Notes: generated from the sequence alone by a model not told the origin. Shown: positions 1 to 10,062, counted from the stretch's first letter. The stretch: 64,000 nucleotides of DNA from an uncultured Clostridia bacterium (GCA_947624655.1 CANQLH010000004.1:1-64000); one strand, 5' to 3'. Translations and numbers: made by a program.

Positions 1-582
1 TATTTGTCTGATAATATACAATACTTGATAGATATAGGATTTAAAAATATTACATGTAATTTTAATTATTCTGATAGTTGGAATGATGATTCATTAGAAG
101 TATTAAAAGAACAATATAAGAAGATTGTTAATATTTACTATGATGAATTTAAAAAGAAAAATTATGTTAAAATATATCCTTTAGACACCAAAATGTATTT
201 TCATATTCATGAAAAAGTATGTTCAAATAGTTGTAATGGCAATCGTGTAGCAGTAAATGCAGATGGAAAATTTTATCCATGCATACAATTTGTGGGAGAT
301 ACACGTTTTGAAATAGGAAATTATATAGATGGAATTAATTTACAAAAAAGAAAAGAAATAATATCAAGAAGATTATCAAGTAAAGTAGTATGTGATGAGT
401 GTACGCTAAAAGATAGATGTCTATATAAATGTGGTTGTGCAAGGATAATTACAACTAATGATATTGTAGAAGTTTCTCCCCTTATATGTGAGACAGAACG
501 TATTTATATAGAAGAAGCAGATAATCTCGCAAATAGATTGTATAAAGATTTTAAAAATATTTTTATTGCTTTAAATTACTAA
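1..582 (+). CDS. Radical SAM/SPASM protein, C-terminal part (5' end outside window)
   Basis: Only the C-terminal about 190 residues are present; the frame is open to the window edge, so the listed TTG start is not real. Two cysteine clusters are visible: CSNSC followed by an NADGKFYPC segment, then CDEC, DRCLYKCGC and a final cysteine. This is the layout of a SPASM domain, which binds auxiliary iron-sulfur clusters in radical SAM peptide-modifying enzymes and sactionine-type maturases. The catalytic CxxxCxxC motif would lie upstream, so the substrate cannot be inferred. A hairpin follows directly after the stop. Confidence 0.75.
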   Translation, partial: YLSDNIQYLIDIGFKNITCNFNYSDSWNDDSLEVLKEQYKKIVNIYYDEFKKKNYVKIYPLDTKMYFHIHEKVCSNSCNGNRVAVNADGKFYPCIQFVGDTRFEIGNYIDGINLQKRKEIISRRLSSKVVCDECTLKDRCLYKCGCARIITTNDIVEVSPLICETERIYIEEADNLANRLYKDFKNIFIALNY

Positions 583-589
583 AGATTTT

Positions 590-612
590 GGAGAGTTCAA
601 CTCTCCATTATT
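590..612 (+). terminator. Rho-independent terminator-like hairpin
   Basis: GGAGAGTT and AACTCTCC form a tight stem followed by a T-rich run, 8 bases after the stop of the SPASM gene. It overlaps the stop codon of the truncated PIN fragment on the other strand. Confidence 0.55.
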
Positions 613-692
613 TTATAGATTAGTTCATTCATCTTTTTGCTCTTAAATACAAATGCAGAAATAAGAATATTAGTATCTAACATTACTTTCAT
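597..692 (-). pseudogene. Truncated PIN-domain (VapC-like) toxin, 31 codons
   Basis: Too short for the ORF track. The start ATG lies 2 bases after the AbrB stop codon. The peptide begins MKVMLDTNILISAFVF, the typical first strand of a PIN-domain ribonuclease with its first catalytic aspartate (LDTN), and then stops after 31 residues where a full toxin has about 130. The other acidic active-site residues are missing, so no nuclease activity is expected. I read it as the remnant of the toxin of a two-gene module whose antitoxin is intact; the SPASM gene terminator now sits at the break. Confidence 0.65.
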
Positions 693-694
693 AA

Positions 695-952
695 CTAATC
701 CTTCTTTCTATTTTTTCTAAATTCTTTTATCATTTGGACAACATCTTCTTCTGTTTCTAAGCCAAGCCTTTCTGCTTCACCATCAAAAGCATTTTGTATT
801 TTTTCTAAAGCTAACATTGCGGAATTTTGAATAACTATATCTTTTCCTTTTTGAATAAAAAGAATTTTACTTCCTTCTTTTAAATCTAATAATTCTCTAA
901 TTGATTTTGGAATAGTTACTTGACCTTTGGTTGTTACTTTTGCTAATTCCAT
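695..952 (-). CDS. AbrB/SpoVT-family DNA-binding antitoxin
   Basis: 85 residues. The N-terminal half (VTTKGQVTIPKSIRELL, then GSKILF) is the swapped-hairpin AbrB/MazE-type DNA-binding fold. The C-terminal half is charged, as in antitoxins that wrap their toxin. The stop is 2 bases from the ATG of a PIN-toxin fragment, so this was a VapBC-like operon with self-repression. It is preceded by AAGGAAGTG as ribosome binding site and by a near-consensus promoter. With the toxin destroyed it may persist only as a DNA-binding protein. Confidence 0.8.
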   Translation of the reverse strand: MELAKVTTKGQVTIPKSIRELLDLKEGSKILFIQKGKDIVIQNSAMLALEKIQNAFDGEAERLGLETEEDVVQMIKEFRKNRKKD

Positions 953-993
953 AAAATCACTTCCTTTTCATATTCCTTACATTCCTTACTAAT

Positions 994-1022
994 ATTATAT
1001 GCTATTTTTATAAAATTATCAA
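994..1022 (-). promoter_or_regulatory. Promoter of the AbrB gene
   Basis: On the minus strand TTGATA and TATAAT are separated by 17 bases, about 40 bases upstream of the AbrB start codon. Confidence 0.7.
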
Positions 1023-1148
1023 TATTTTTATTGAAAAATTTTTAATTTATGCTGCACTAATTTCAACAGTTGATTAATCGAATTATTTTTTTTAGCAAAA
1101 TTTGGGAGGAAAAATTTTCGCAAATAACCTCCTTAATCGCTCCAATTT

Positions 1149-1189
1149 AAAGAAGAGGAGATAAGCAGTTGCTTTTTCTCCTCTTCTTT
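1149..1189 (-). terminator. Terminator hairpin after GC-rich orphan gene
   Basis: AAAGAAGAGGAG and CTCCTCTTCTTT form a perfect 12-base-pair stem about 45 bases past the stop of the minus-strand gene at 1235. The T-rich side permits termination on either strand. Confidence 0.65.
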
Positions 1190-1234
1190 GTTTAGGGCAA
1201 TGCTTGGGCGTCGGGATTACGCTGTCAGAAAAGA

Positions 1235-1600
1235 TTAGTGCTCGGACTCATCGTTCTCTTTTGCAGCGTAGATAACAAGAATATTTATATCCTGTTTAAT
1301 CCACACTGCTTTTACGCCTTCACTTTTCAGAACGCTGATTATGGCTGTCTGCCTGGGATACTGCTTCACGAACTCCTCAGTGCTGATTTTCCGAAATTCC
1401 TTCCGGAAAATCCGGCTGCTTAGGTATCTCTTGTTCGAAGACATAAAGAGCATACCGTCCGCCTCTCGGACTTCAAGCTCGTATACAGCCCAGTAGTCAG
1501 CTGGCCTTGGGATGTTATATGAGATTAGCTCCATCTCATTCATAACTTCCTTGGTATACGTTGTTCCCCTAATACCAAGTTCCAAAAAACGCTTAAGCAT
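1235..1600 (-). CDS. GC-rich orphan protein, 121 aa, unknown function
   Basis: I do not recognise this protein. The coding part is visibly much richer in G+C than its AT-rich surroundings and its codon use differs, including three in-frame CGG codons (1412-1414, 1403-1405, 1391-1393). If the host CGG rule acted on the first, translation would stop about 15 codons later; read as plain triplets the ORF continues to an acidic tail and a matching terminator. It has its own perfect promoter, ribosome binding site (GAGGG) and terminator, so it is a one-gene unit. It is divergent from a second GC-rich gene. Probably acquired from elsewhere. Confidence 0.6.
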   Translation of the reverse strand: MLKRFLELGIRGTTYTKEVMNEMELISYNIPRPADYWAVYELEVREADGMLFMSSNKRYLSSRIFRKEFRKISTEEFVKQYPRQTAIISVLKSEGVKAVWIKQDINILVIYAAKENDESEH

Positions 1601-1662
1601 GATTTTACCCTCCCTTCGTTATTAACTAACGCGGTGATATGTAGAAAAAAATCTACGTTTTT

Positions 1663-1691
1663 ATTATACTACACATTATGTTAATTGTCAA
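1663..1691 (-). promoter_or_regulatory. Perfect consensus promoter for the 1235-1600 gene
   Basis: Minus strand TTGACA, 17 bases, TATAAT, about 60 bases upstream of the start codon. ATTATGTTAAT-like sequence recurs twice here, between the two divergent promoters. Confidence 0.8.
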
Positions 1692-1705
1692 ACATTATGT
1701 TAATA

Positions 1706-1734
1706 TTGATTTTTTTTAAATTTTATGTTATAAT
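1706..1734 (+). promoter_or_regulatory. Promoter for the 1791-2123 gene
   Basis: TTGATT, 17 bases, TATAAT on the plus strand. It lies back to back with the minus promoter at 1663-1691, 14 bases apart, so the two GC-rich genes share a control region. Confidence 0.75.
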
Positions 1735-1790
1735 AAAAATGCATATAAGCCTAGTCTGGTTATATGACAAATTGATAGGAGGGAATTTCC

Positions 1791-2123
1791 ATGAATGTCT
1801 GCCTGGCAGGCACACCACTCCCGGTTTCCGAAGTTGAGGCTATGAACAAGGGGCTCTGCGAAGTGCAGGTAGCCCACAACCTCCTTGTAAACGCCATTGA
1901 AATTGAGACGGCTAACAAGGTGGTGAATTTCGTCGGAGAGATGCAGTACATCGGCATTGAGTTCACTATTCGTGGACGTGGATGGACTGTCTACAGTCTG
2001 ACAGTACCGGTTGAGAGCGAAGACACTAAGGCTTACGCACTCAACAAGGAGGCTCTCTTTGACATTGCTCCCGAAGTTCGGAAGTATCTGTGGGAGTACT
2101 GCAGAAGCAAACTGGTGGCATAA
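1791..2123 (+). CDS. GC-rich orphan protein, 110 aa, unknown function
   Basis: Not recognised. G+C is about half by eye against an AT-rich background. The start ATG follows TAGGAGGGAATTTCC. One CGG is in frame (2079-2081, in EVRKYL). Reading it as an ordinary codon ends the protein at TAA, just before a strong GC-rich terminator; applying the host +1 rule would instead read through that terminator. This gene therefore does not follow the decoding rule of its AT-rich neighbours. It forms a divergent pair with the gene at 1235. Confidence 0.6.
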   Translation: MNVCLAGTPLPVSEVEAMNKGLCEVQVAHNLLVNAIEIETANKVVNFVGEMQYIGIEFTIRGRGWTVYSLTVPVESEDTKAYALNKEALFDIAPEVRKYLWEYCRSKLVA

Positions 2124-2151
2124 CTTGCCACAGCACCAATCCTTCCGCGAA

Positions 2152-2180
2152 GAGGACCCGCGCCTGCGGGTCCTCCTTCT
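2152..2180 (+). terminator. Strong GC-rich terminator
   Basis: GAGGACCCGC and GCGGGTCCTC pair perfectly around a 4-base loop and are followed by CTTCTAT, 28 bases after the stop of the 1791 gene. Confidence 0.8.
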
Positions 2181-2217
2181 ATAAGTACGATTCTAATATA
2201 AAAATCGGAGAAAATTC

Positions 2218-3497
<1,280 letters not shown>

Positions 3498-3513
3498 TCA
3501 TATTTCCTTTCTT

Positions 3514-4507
3514 CTATAAAACTAATCCGAATTTTCTCATATACATCTTTTAATGTCTTATTTGCAATAATTTTAGCTTTTTCCGCACCAGTTTTATATA
3601 TTTTCTCTAAATAGTCAGGATTATCTTTAAGCTCTTTATATTTTTCTTGCATTGGTTTAAGTTCTTCTATTACAGCCTCTGCAACTGCTACTTTAAAGTC
3701 TCCATATCCTTTACCTTCAAATTCTTTTTCAATATCTTGTTTAGTTTTTCCTGTAATTGCACTGTATATAGAAATCAAATTGCTTATTCCAGGCTTTTCT
3801 TTTACATCAAATCTTACTATATTTTCAGAATCTGTTACAGCTTTTTTGAATTTTTTAAGTATAACGTCTGGTTCATCATTTAAGAATATTGAATCATTAG
3901 GGATACTAGAACTTTTACTCATTTTACTTGTTGGCTCTTGAAGCCCCATAACACGCGCAGCGACTCCTTGTATAAAAGGTTCTGGTACCTTAAATGTTTC
4001 TCCATATATACTGTTAAACCTTTCTGCTAAATCTCTTGTAAGCTCTAAGTGTTGCTTTTGGTCTTCTCCAACAGGTACCAAATCTGCTTGATATAGCAAA
4101 ATATCTGCTGCCATAAGTACAGGATAAGTAAAGAGTCCACTGTTTATATTATCTGCATGTTTTGCAGATTTATCCTTAAATTGTGTCATTCTCGAAAGTT
4201 CACCCATATATGTATAACAATTTAAAATCCATGCAAGTTCTGCATGTTCTGCAACGTGCGATTGAATAAAAATATTACTTTTTTCTGGATTAATTCCTGC
4301 GGAAATATATAATGCAAGTAAATTTAAAGTATTTTTCCTTAAATTTTCTGGATTATTTCTTATTGTTAAAGTATGCAAATCTGCTATCATATAATTGCAC
4401 TCATAATCCTCTTGCATTTTTTTCCAATTATTAATTGCTCCTAAGTAATTTCCAAGCGTTAAATTACCTGTTGCTTGTATACCGCTTAATATGATTTTCT
4501 TACTCAT
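3514..4507 (-). CDS. trpS: Tryptophanyl-tRNA synthetase, one CGG +1 site at its end
   Basis: Class I synthetase that charges tRNA-Trp. The HIGH-type motif appears as TLGNYLGA near residue 17 and KMSKS near residue 195. The track gives 344 aa with a tail overlapping obg. An in-frame CGG at 3527-3529 read with a +1 shift gives VYEKIGLVL and an immediate TAG, a typical TrpS C-terminus. The corrected protein is 330 aa and no longer overlaps obg; the 16-base gap leaves room for the obg ribosome binding site. Start has AGGAAAAC upstream. Operon with rpiB. Confidence 0.95.
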
Positions 4508-4521
4508 TTAAGTTTTCCTTT

Positions 4522-4968
4522 CTATTTCATATTTTCTTTTTCTATTTCAGAAATTAAATTAATTCTAGCTACATGTCTTCCGCCTTCAAATTCAGTTGCT
4601 AAAAACTGTCTAACTATACATATTGCTTCATTTACTGTAAGATAATCTGCACCTAGAGCTAATATATTTGCATCATTATGCATTCTTGCAAATTTTGCTA
4701 TTTGTTCTTGATAGCAATTAACACATCTTACACCCTTAAATTTATTTGCAACTATTGACATACCTATTCCTGATCTACAAATAAGTATTCCAACATCTGC
4801 CTTTTTAGTTGATACTTCTTTTGCAACTTCTTTTGCTATATTTGGATAATCAACACTTTCCTCTGAAAATGTTCCTTTATCAGTATATTTTATTTCCTTT
4901 TCATCTAAATATCTTTTTATCTCCTCTTTTAATTTGTATCCTCCATGATCTGAACCAATTACTATCAT
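4522..4968 (-). CDS. rpiB: Ribose 5-phosphate isomerase B
   Basis: 148 aa RpiB/LacAB-family sugar-phosphate isomerase, interconverting ribose 5-phosphate and ribulose 5-phosphate in the pentose phosphate pathway. The substrate-binding GSDHGG motif is at residues 4-9, and the catalytic-loop cysteine is in CRSGIGMSI near residue 64. GGAGGTAAAAT precedes the ATG. It sits 14 bases before trpS and 46 bases after thrS, so one transcript is likely. LacA/LacB-type specificity cannot be excluded, but no lac genes are nearby. Confidence 0.9.
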   Translation of the reverse strand: MIVIGSDHGGYKLKEEIKRYLDEKEIKYTDKGTFSEESVDYPNIAKEVAKEVSTKKADVGILICRSGIGMSIVANKFKGVRCVNCYQEQIAKFARMHNDANILALGADYLTVNEAICIVRQFLATEFEGGRHVARINLISEIEKENMK

Positions 4969-5014
4969 ATTTTACCTCCGTTTATTTAATAATATTATTA
5001 ACTTTTCTTGTATT

Positions 5015-6943
5015 TTAATCATTTATATAATTCTTTATCTCATTATCTACTCTTGTTATGAATTCCTTCGCACTCATTTGACCTTCATCTCCAGATTTTC
5101 TTGAACGTACACTAACTTTTTCTCCTTCTACTTCCTTTTCTCCAACAACAAGCATATATGGTATTTTTTGCATTTGTGCTTCTCTTATTTTATATCCAAT
5201 TTTTTCATTTCTATCATCTAATTCTACTCTTATTCCAAGAGCTTCTAACTCTTCTTTTATCTTCATAGAATAATCTAACTGATTATCAGATATTGGAAGT
5301 ATTTTTACCTGTACAGGAGAAAGCCATAGTGGAAACGCTCCTTTTGTTTCTTCTATTAAGAATGCTAAAAATCTATCAAATGTTCCAAGTATTGCTCTAT
5401 GAATAACAACTGGTCTGTGTGGTGCTCCATCTTCTCCAATATATTCAAGTTCAAATCTTTGTGGTAATAAGAAGTCTAATTGACATGTAGATATTGTAAC
5501 ATCATGTCCAACAGCTGTTTTTATTTGAACGTCTAATTTTGGTCCATAGAAGGCTGCTTCTCCTTTTGCTTCATAGAAATCTAATCCTGATTCTGTTAAA
5601 ATATCTCTTAACTGTCTTTCTGCCATTTCCCACATATCATCATCATCAAAATATTTTGCCTTATTTTCTTTATCTCTTAAAGATAATCTAAATGAATAAT
5701 CTTTGAAGCCAAAATCTTTATATACAGAAAGTATTAAATCAACAACTTTTCCAAATTCTTCTTTTATTTGGTCTGGTCTTACAAAAAGGTGTGCATCATT
5801 TTGACACATTTCACGTACTCTTTCTAGTCCGCAAACACTTCCGCTATCCTCAAACCTAAAGTCATGTGCAAGTTCTCCAATTCTTATTGGCAACTCTCTA
5901 TATGAATGTAGTTTATTTTTATATATTAACATATGATGAGGACAGTTCATTGGTCTTAGAACTAGCTCTTCTGTATCTATTTTCATAACTGGAAACATAT
6001 CTTCTTTATAGTGATCCCAGTGACCACTTGTCTTATATAAGTCTACATTTGCCATTGAAGGAGTATATACATGTTTATATCCTAATTTTACTTCTTTATC
6101 TTGTATATATCTTTCAAGTAATCTTCTAACTGTTGCACCATTAGGCAAATACATTGGAAGTCCAGAACCTACTAATGGATGAGTCATAAATAATTCTAAA
6201 TCTTTTCCAATTTTTCTATGGTCTCTTTGTTTAGCTTCTTCTTGAGCTTTTATATATTCATCAAGTTCACTCTGCTTTGGGAAAGATATAGCATATATTC
6301 TTTGTAACATCTTATTCTTTTCACTGCCTCTCCAATATGCTCCTGAAGATGACAATATTTTAAATGCTTTAATTTTTCCTGTGCTTTCAAGATGTGGACC
6401 TGCACAAAGGTCTGTAAAATCTCCTTGTTTATAGAATGAGATTTCTTCTCCCTCTGGTAAATCTTCTATTAATTCTATTTTATATGGTTCATTTTTCATT
6501 AATTCTAAAGCTTCTTTTTTAGGTAAAGAAAATCTTTCTATACTAAGGTTTTCTTTTATTATTTTTTTCATTTCTTCTTCTATTTTTTGTTTATCTTCTT
6601 CTGAAAATGGGGTATCTGTATCAAAATCATAATAGAATCCATCATCTATTGCAGGTCCTATTGCAAGTTTTACATTTGGGAATAATCTTTTTACGGCTTG
6701 TGCCATTATATGTGATGTTGTATGCCAGTAAGCCTTTTTCCCATCTAAACTATTTTCAAAAGTTAATATTTCTACTGTACAATCTTTTTCTAATTTATAT
6801 CTTAAATCTTTTACCTCTCCGTCAATTAATACAGCTGTCATATTTCTTGCTAATCCTTCACTTATACTTTTAGCTAAATCTAATGCTGAACTTCCTTTTT
6901 CAATTTCTTTTTTGCTTCCATCTTTAAGTGTTACATTTATCAT
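5015..6943 (-). CDS. thrS: Threonyl-tRNA synthetase
   Basis: 642 aa, normal length. The order is an N-terminal TGS domain (residues 1-60), an editing domain with the HxxxH-type metal site in TTSHIMAQAV, a class II catalytic core with the zinc-ligand motif RPMNCPHH, motif 2 around FRFEDSG, and a C-terminal anticodon-binding domain. It has no in-frame CGG and so is intact in the track. AAAGGGG precedes the ATG. No T-box leader could be recognised in the short upstream region. First gene of the thrS-rpiB-trpS-obg group. Confidence 0.96.
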   Translation of the reverse strand: MINVTLKDGSKKEIEKGSSALDLAKSISEGLARNMTAVLIDGEVKDLRYKLEKDCTVEILTFENSLDGKKAYWHTTSHIMAQAVKRLFPNVKLAIGPAIDDGFYYDFDTDTPFSEEDKQKIEEEMKKIIKENLSIERFSLPKKEALELMKNEPYKIELIEDLPEGEEISFYKQGDFTDLCAGPHLESTGKIKAFKILSSSGAYWRGSEKNKMLQRIYAISFPKQSELDEYIKAQEEAKQRDHRKIGKDLELFMTHPLVGSGLPMYLPNGATVRRLLERYIQDKEVKLGYKHVYTPSMANVDLYKTSGHWDHYKEDMFPVMKIDTEELVLRPMNCPHHMLIYKNKLHSYRELPIRIGELAHDFRFEDSGSVCGLERVREMCQNDAHLFVRPDQIKEEFGKVVDLILSVYKDFGFKDYSFRLSLRDKENKAKYFDDDDMWEMAERQLRDILTESGLDFYEAKGEAAFYGPKLDVQIKTAVGHDVTISTCQLDFLLPQRFELEYIGEDGAPHRPVVIHRAILGTFDRFLAFLIEETKGAFPLWLSPVQVKILPISDNQLDYSMKIKEELEALGIRVELDDRNEKIGYKIREAQMQKIPYMLVVGEKEVEGEKVSVRSRKSGDEGQMSAKEFITRVDNEIKNYIND

Positions 6944-7050
6944 TTTGTATACCCCTTTCTTAAATTTGAATTTGTTTTTATGTATTATAATTACAGTTTA
7001 ATATGGTTATTATACTATAAAAGCAAAAAATAATCAACTAATAACATATT

Positions 7051-7086
7051 AAAAAAACACTAAGCATTTTAAATCTTTGCTTAGTG
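7051..7086 (-). terminator. Terminator of the tRNA-Gly/tRNA-Met unit
   Basis: On the minus strand CACTAAGCA and TGCTTAGTG form a stem followed by seven T, just after the tRNA-Met CCA end. Confidence 0.8.
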
Positions 7087-7094
7087 GTAAATCT

Positions 7095-7171
7095 TGGTGC
7101 TCCTTCAAGGATTTGAACCTTGGACCCACCGGTTATGAGCCGGTTGCTCTGACCAACTGAGCTAAAGGAGC
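7095..7171 (-). tRNA. tRNA-Met (CAU)
   Basis: A 77-nt cloverleaf with encoded CCA. The acceptor GCTCCTT pairs with AAGGAGC, the anticodon loop is CTCATAA and the T arm contains GGTTCAAATCC. The CAU anticodon could also be a lysidine-modified tRNA-Ile, which cannot be decided by eye. Co-transcribed with tRNA-Gly upstream. Confidence 0.9.
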
Positions 7172-7216
7172 ATTATATGAAATAAAAAGCATCCCTTTTT
7201 AAGGATGTATTTATGT

Positions 7217-7290
<74 letters not shown>

Positions 7291-7365
7291 ATTCATCAAC
7301 TTTGATTATTATACTTTGTATTTTATAATTTGTCAATACTTTTTATAAATTTTCTTATATTATTA

Positions 7366-7794
7366 TTAAAAAAATTTTTTTATAAAATTAAAGAGTTTTT
7401 TATACCATTTTTCATTTTCAACAACAATCATACTATTTTCAGTATTTGGAATAGTCTCAAGGTCTATCTCTCTTTTTTTAAATAAATTATCTGTATTATA
7501 TTTTTCTTTAGCAATTTGTTCTAAATCGAAATTTTCCTTTGCTTCAATCCTTTGTTTTTCATATTCCGTAGCCCAATAGTCTTTATATAAATTGGCTAAT
7601 ATTGCTGTTGCTTCTTTAGAGATATTCTGTTCTTCAAGAGTTTTTGTTTTATCTATTTTAAAATTATTACTTGTATTCATATATTTTTTATACATATCTA
7701 TTTTAAATTTAGGAATTTTCGTCAAATCTTCTTTTTTAGTATATTTTAATACCTCAATAACTTCTTGATAAGCATTTGCATATATCTCATTCAT
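7366..7794 (-). CDS. Unknown 142 aa protein
   Basis: Not recognised. Largely helical and charged, with a short hydrophobic/basic C-terminal end (KLFNFIKKFF) that could be a membrane-binding amphipathic helix. GGAGGATAC precedes the ATG. It follows the 7810-8193 gene by 15 bases on the same strand, so they probably form a two-gene operon. Confidence 0.6.
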   Translation of the reverse strand: MNEIYANAYQEVIEVLKYTKKEDLTKIPKFKIDMYKKYMNTSNNFKIDKTKTLEEQNISKEATAILANLYKDYWATEYEKQRIEAKENFDLEQIAKEKYNTDNLFKKREIDLETIPNTENSMIVVENEKWYKKLFNFIKKFF

Positions 7795-7809
7795 CTTAAG
7801 TATCCTCCT

Positions 7810-8193
7810 CTATCTAAATAAACCTTCTAATTTTGAAATCATACTTTCTGCCTGTTCCTTAAACTCATCATTAATTTGTTTATCACTTTTTATAATATCT
7901 TCTTCAACTTTTCTTGCCTCTTTTTTATCTGTTGTTAATGCTTTAGGAACAGTTGCTTTTCCAATACTTCTTGCAGAAAATAATTCTTCTGTTTCTTCAT
8001 CGAGACTACCAACAAATGAATCGGCACTTTCTGAATCTTTAGTATTTTCTTCTATTTCTTTATCAAGACAACCTACAAATGAATCGGCAGTTATTAGCTC
8101 TTCAGTATTTTCTTCTGTCTCTTTATCTGCTTCTTCATATAATCCCTTTTTTTCAACATCCCAATCTATTATAGATGACTCTATAGATTTCAT
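7810..8193 (-). CDS. Unknown acidic repeat protein, 127 aa
   Basis: Not recognised. Low-complexity acidic region with two near-identical units of ADSFVG-LD-E--E separated by about 24 residues, followed by a basic segment and a helical C-terminus. No signal peptide or membrane segment. AGGGAGTGG precedes the start. First gene of a pair with the unknown protein at 7366. Confidence 0.55.
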   Translation of the reverse strand: MKSIESSIIDWDVEKKGLYEEADKETEENTEELITADSFVGCLDKEIEENTKDSESADSFVGSLDEETEELFSARSIGKATVPKALTTDKKEARKVEEDIIKSDKQINDEFKEQAESMISKLEGLFR

Positions 8194-8318
8194 TCTTTTA
8201 CCACTCCCTTTTATTTAATTTTATCATTTTTACAAAGTTTTGTAAACCTATAAAATTTCGTGAATAGCGAAAAACTTACAAGTTTTGAAATTATTGAAAT
8301 ACTTTTTTAGATAGATAA

Positions 8319-8358
8319 GCGAGTGGCAATCGTCAAACATACGGCAATAGTCACTCGC
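8319..8358 (-). terminator. Terminator hairpin of the 8370-8621 gene
   Basis: GCGAGTG and CACTCGC form the outer stem and GCAAT/ATTGC an inner one, directly after the stop codon. Confidence 0.6.
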
Positions 8359-8369
8359 TTTTGTAGAGG

Positions 8370-8621
8370 TCAGTCTATCTCCTCAAAGAAATCGTCGTTC
8401 AGTTTCTTCAAGTTCTCCTCATTTGCCTCTTCAGCCCAGAAGCCTTGGGCAAATTCGATGACCTTAAAGGGCTGGCATTTCTTATAGATGCTGTTCTCTA
8501 CTAGTTTGGCAACAACTGTAAACCGAACCAAAGAGCCTTCTCCGGAAATGTCAGTAGCCAAGAACTTGTTTTTGAGTGCGCCAAGCTTGTTATAAAACCC
8601 GGCAATCCACAAATCGGACAT
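8370..8621 (-). CDS. GC-rich orphan protein, 83 aa, unknown function
   Basis: Not recognised. I place the start at the second ATG (MSDLWIAGFYN) because GAGGTGAG lies 8 bases upstream; the track starts 7 codons earlier. The coding part is clearly richer in G+C than the flanks. One in-frame CGG (8523-8525, in LVRFTVV) is read as a plain codon here; a +1 shift would hit a stop eight codons later. It has its own promoter and terminator, like the other three GC-rich orphans. Confidence 0.6.
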   Translation of the reverse strand: MSDLWIAGFYNKLGALKNKFLATDISGEGSLVRFTVVAKLVENSIYKKCQPFKVIEFAQGFWAEEANEENLKKLNDDFFEEID

Positions 8622-8648
8622 ACACTTCTCACCTCTATACACTAATTT

Positions 8649-8700
8649 CTCACATTTGTGAGATAATTATATTATAGCAGAACCTTTACATAATTGTCAA
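8649..8700 (-). promoter_or_regulatory. Promoter with palindromic operator-like site
   Basis: On the minus strand TTGACA, 18 bases, TATAAT at 8671-8700. About 8 bases downstream, near the expected transcription start, lies the inverted repeat CTCACA-AA-TGTGAG (8649-8662). It could be a repressor site or a 5' RNA hairpin. Confidence 0.6.
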
Positions 8701-8765
8701 ATTTTGCTCATTTTACCATAGTATAATCCTTTTGTTTGAGGTTTCATAAATTTTTAACAGCTTTT

Positions 8766-9254
8766 TCATTTTCTTACATAAGTCACATAACTATAATCAT
8801 ATGGATTTTTATCATCTTTTAATCCTTTTACTTTTTGAGTAATTTCCCATTTACTTTTATCTATTTCTGGAAAGAACGCATCTCCTTCAAATTCTTCATC
8901 TATCTCTGTTATATACATTTTATTTGCATAAGGCATAAGAGTTTTATACATCATTGCCCCACCTATTACAAAGTTTTCTTCTTCATCATCTATATATTTT
9001 TGCAAATCATCAAGACTATATACCGTTGTAACCTGTGGGTCATCAGAGACTTCTTCTTTTAAATGTGTAAGCACAACATGCTCTCTATTAGGTAAAACTC
9101 TTCCTAGTGAGAAAAATGTATTTCTTCCCATTATTATAGTTTTTCCTGTTGTTATTTCTTTAAATCTTTTTAAATCTTCTGGGATATGCCATATAAGTTC
9201 ATTATTTCTTCCTATAACATTATTTTTTGCAACTGCAACTATTATACTTAACAT
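8766..9254 (-). CDS. dfrA: Dihydrofolate reductase
   Basis: 162 aa. It reduces dihydrofolate to tetrahydrofolate with NADPH. Visible motifs: N-terminal IVAVAKNNVIG, the Met20-loop region, the catalytic acidic residue in IPEDLKRFK, the NADPH-binding TIIMGRNTF, and FVIGGAMMY. The start is 15 bases downstream of the thyA stop. Gene order thyA-dfrA is a classical folate/thymidylate pair, since ThyA produces the dihydrofolate that this enzyme recycles. Confidence 0.95.
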   Translation of the reverse strand: MLSIIVAVAKNNVIGRNNELIWHIPEDLKRFKEITTGKTIIMGRNTFFSLGRVLPNREHVVLTHLKEEVSDDPQVTTVYSLDDLQKYIDDEEENFVIGGAMMYKTLMPYANKMYITEIDEEFEGDAFFPEIDKSKWEITQKVKGLKDDKNPYDYSYVTYVRK

Positions 9255-9269
9255 ATATTTCCTCTTTTC

Positions 9270-10062
9270 CTATACCGCAACTGGCATATCTATTTTTCCT
9301 AAATGTTTATAATCTATAAGTTTAATATCATCTATTGTAAAATCATAAAAATCTTTTATTTCTGGATTTATCCATAGCTTTGGAGCAGGTAGTGCTTGAT
9401 TTCTTCTTGATAATTGTTCTTTTATTCCTTCGATTTGATTTTCATATATATGAGCATTATTGATGCAAACTGTTAAAAGTCCAACTTTAAAACCTGTAAC
9501 TTGTGCAAGTAAATGTACAAGTACAGCATATTGTGCAACATTAAATGGATTTCCAAGTGGTAAATCATTTGAACGAATTGTTAACATACAATTAAGCTTT
9601 CCATCCGTAACATCCCAACAGCTATTATAAACGCAAGGATAAAGTGCTCCTGTATCAAGATATGGAATTTGCCATAAATTAATTAACATTCTTCTATCTT
9701 GTGGATTCGTCTTTAATTTATTAATCAAAGTATCAATTTGTTTAAATTCTTTAACTACCCATCCATAAGCAGTTCCGATAGTTCCGGTCCTCCATCTCCC
9801 ATTCGTCCCATATATGAACATTTTCTTCTTGAAGTTCTTTTACGCTGTTGGATTGTTTTTGAAATATCCAAAGAAGTTCTTTAACAGCTGTTTTAAAGGC
9901 AACAAATTTTGTCGTTAATATAGGAAATTCTTCACTTAAATCAAATTGCATAATTTGATGTGGTAATTTATATGTTGCAATTCCTGTTCTATTTTGATCA
10001 TAATACCCTTCATCAAGTATTTTTTTACATAAATCAAGATAAATTTCATCAAATTTACTCAT
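9270..10062 (-). CDS. thyA: Thymidylate synthase (ThyA type), one CGG +1 site
   Basis: Makes dTMP from dUMP with methylene-tetrahydrofolate. The track shows two overlapping ORFs (103 and 183 aa). An in-frame CGG at 9784-9786 read as +1 joins them into [15 protein letters not shown]. Corrected length is 263 aa, as expected. The catalytic cysteine is in LYPCVYN, the nucleotide-binding motif is [11 protein letters not shown], and the C-terminus is PVAV. The region around the catalytic cysteine is more divergent than in E. coli (YPC in place of PPC). Operon with dfrA. Confidence 0.92.

Noticed and set aside
6944-7050. T-box leader before thrS
   Set aside because: The region is short and lacks T-box core sequence and a terminator/antiterminator pair.
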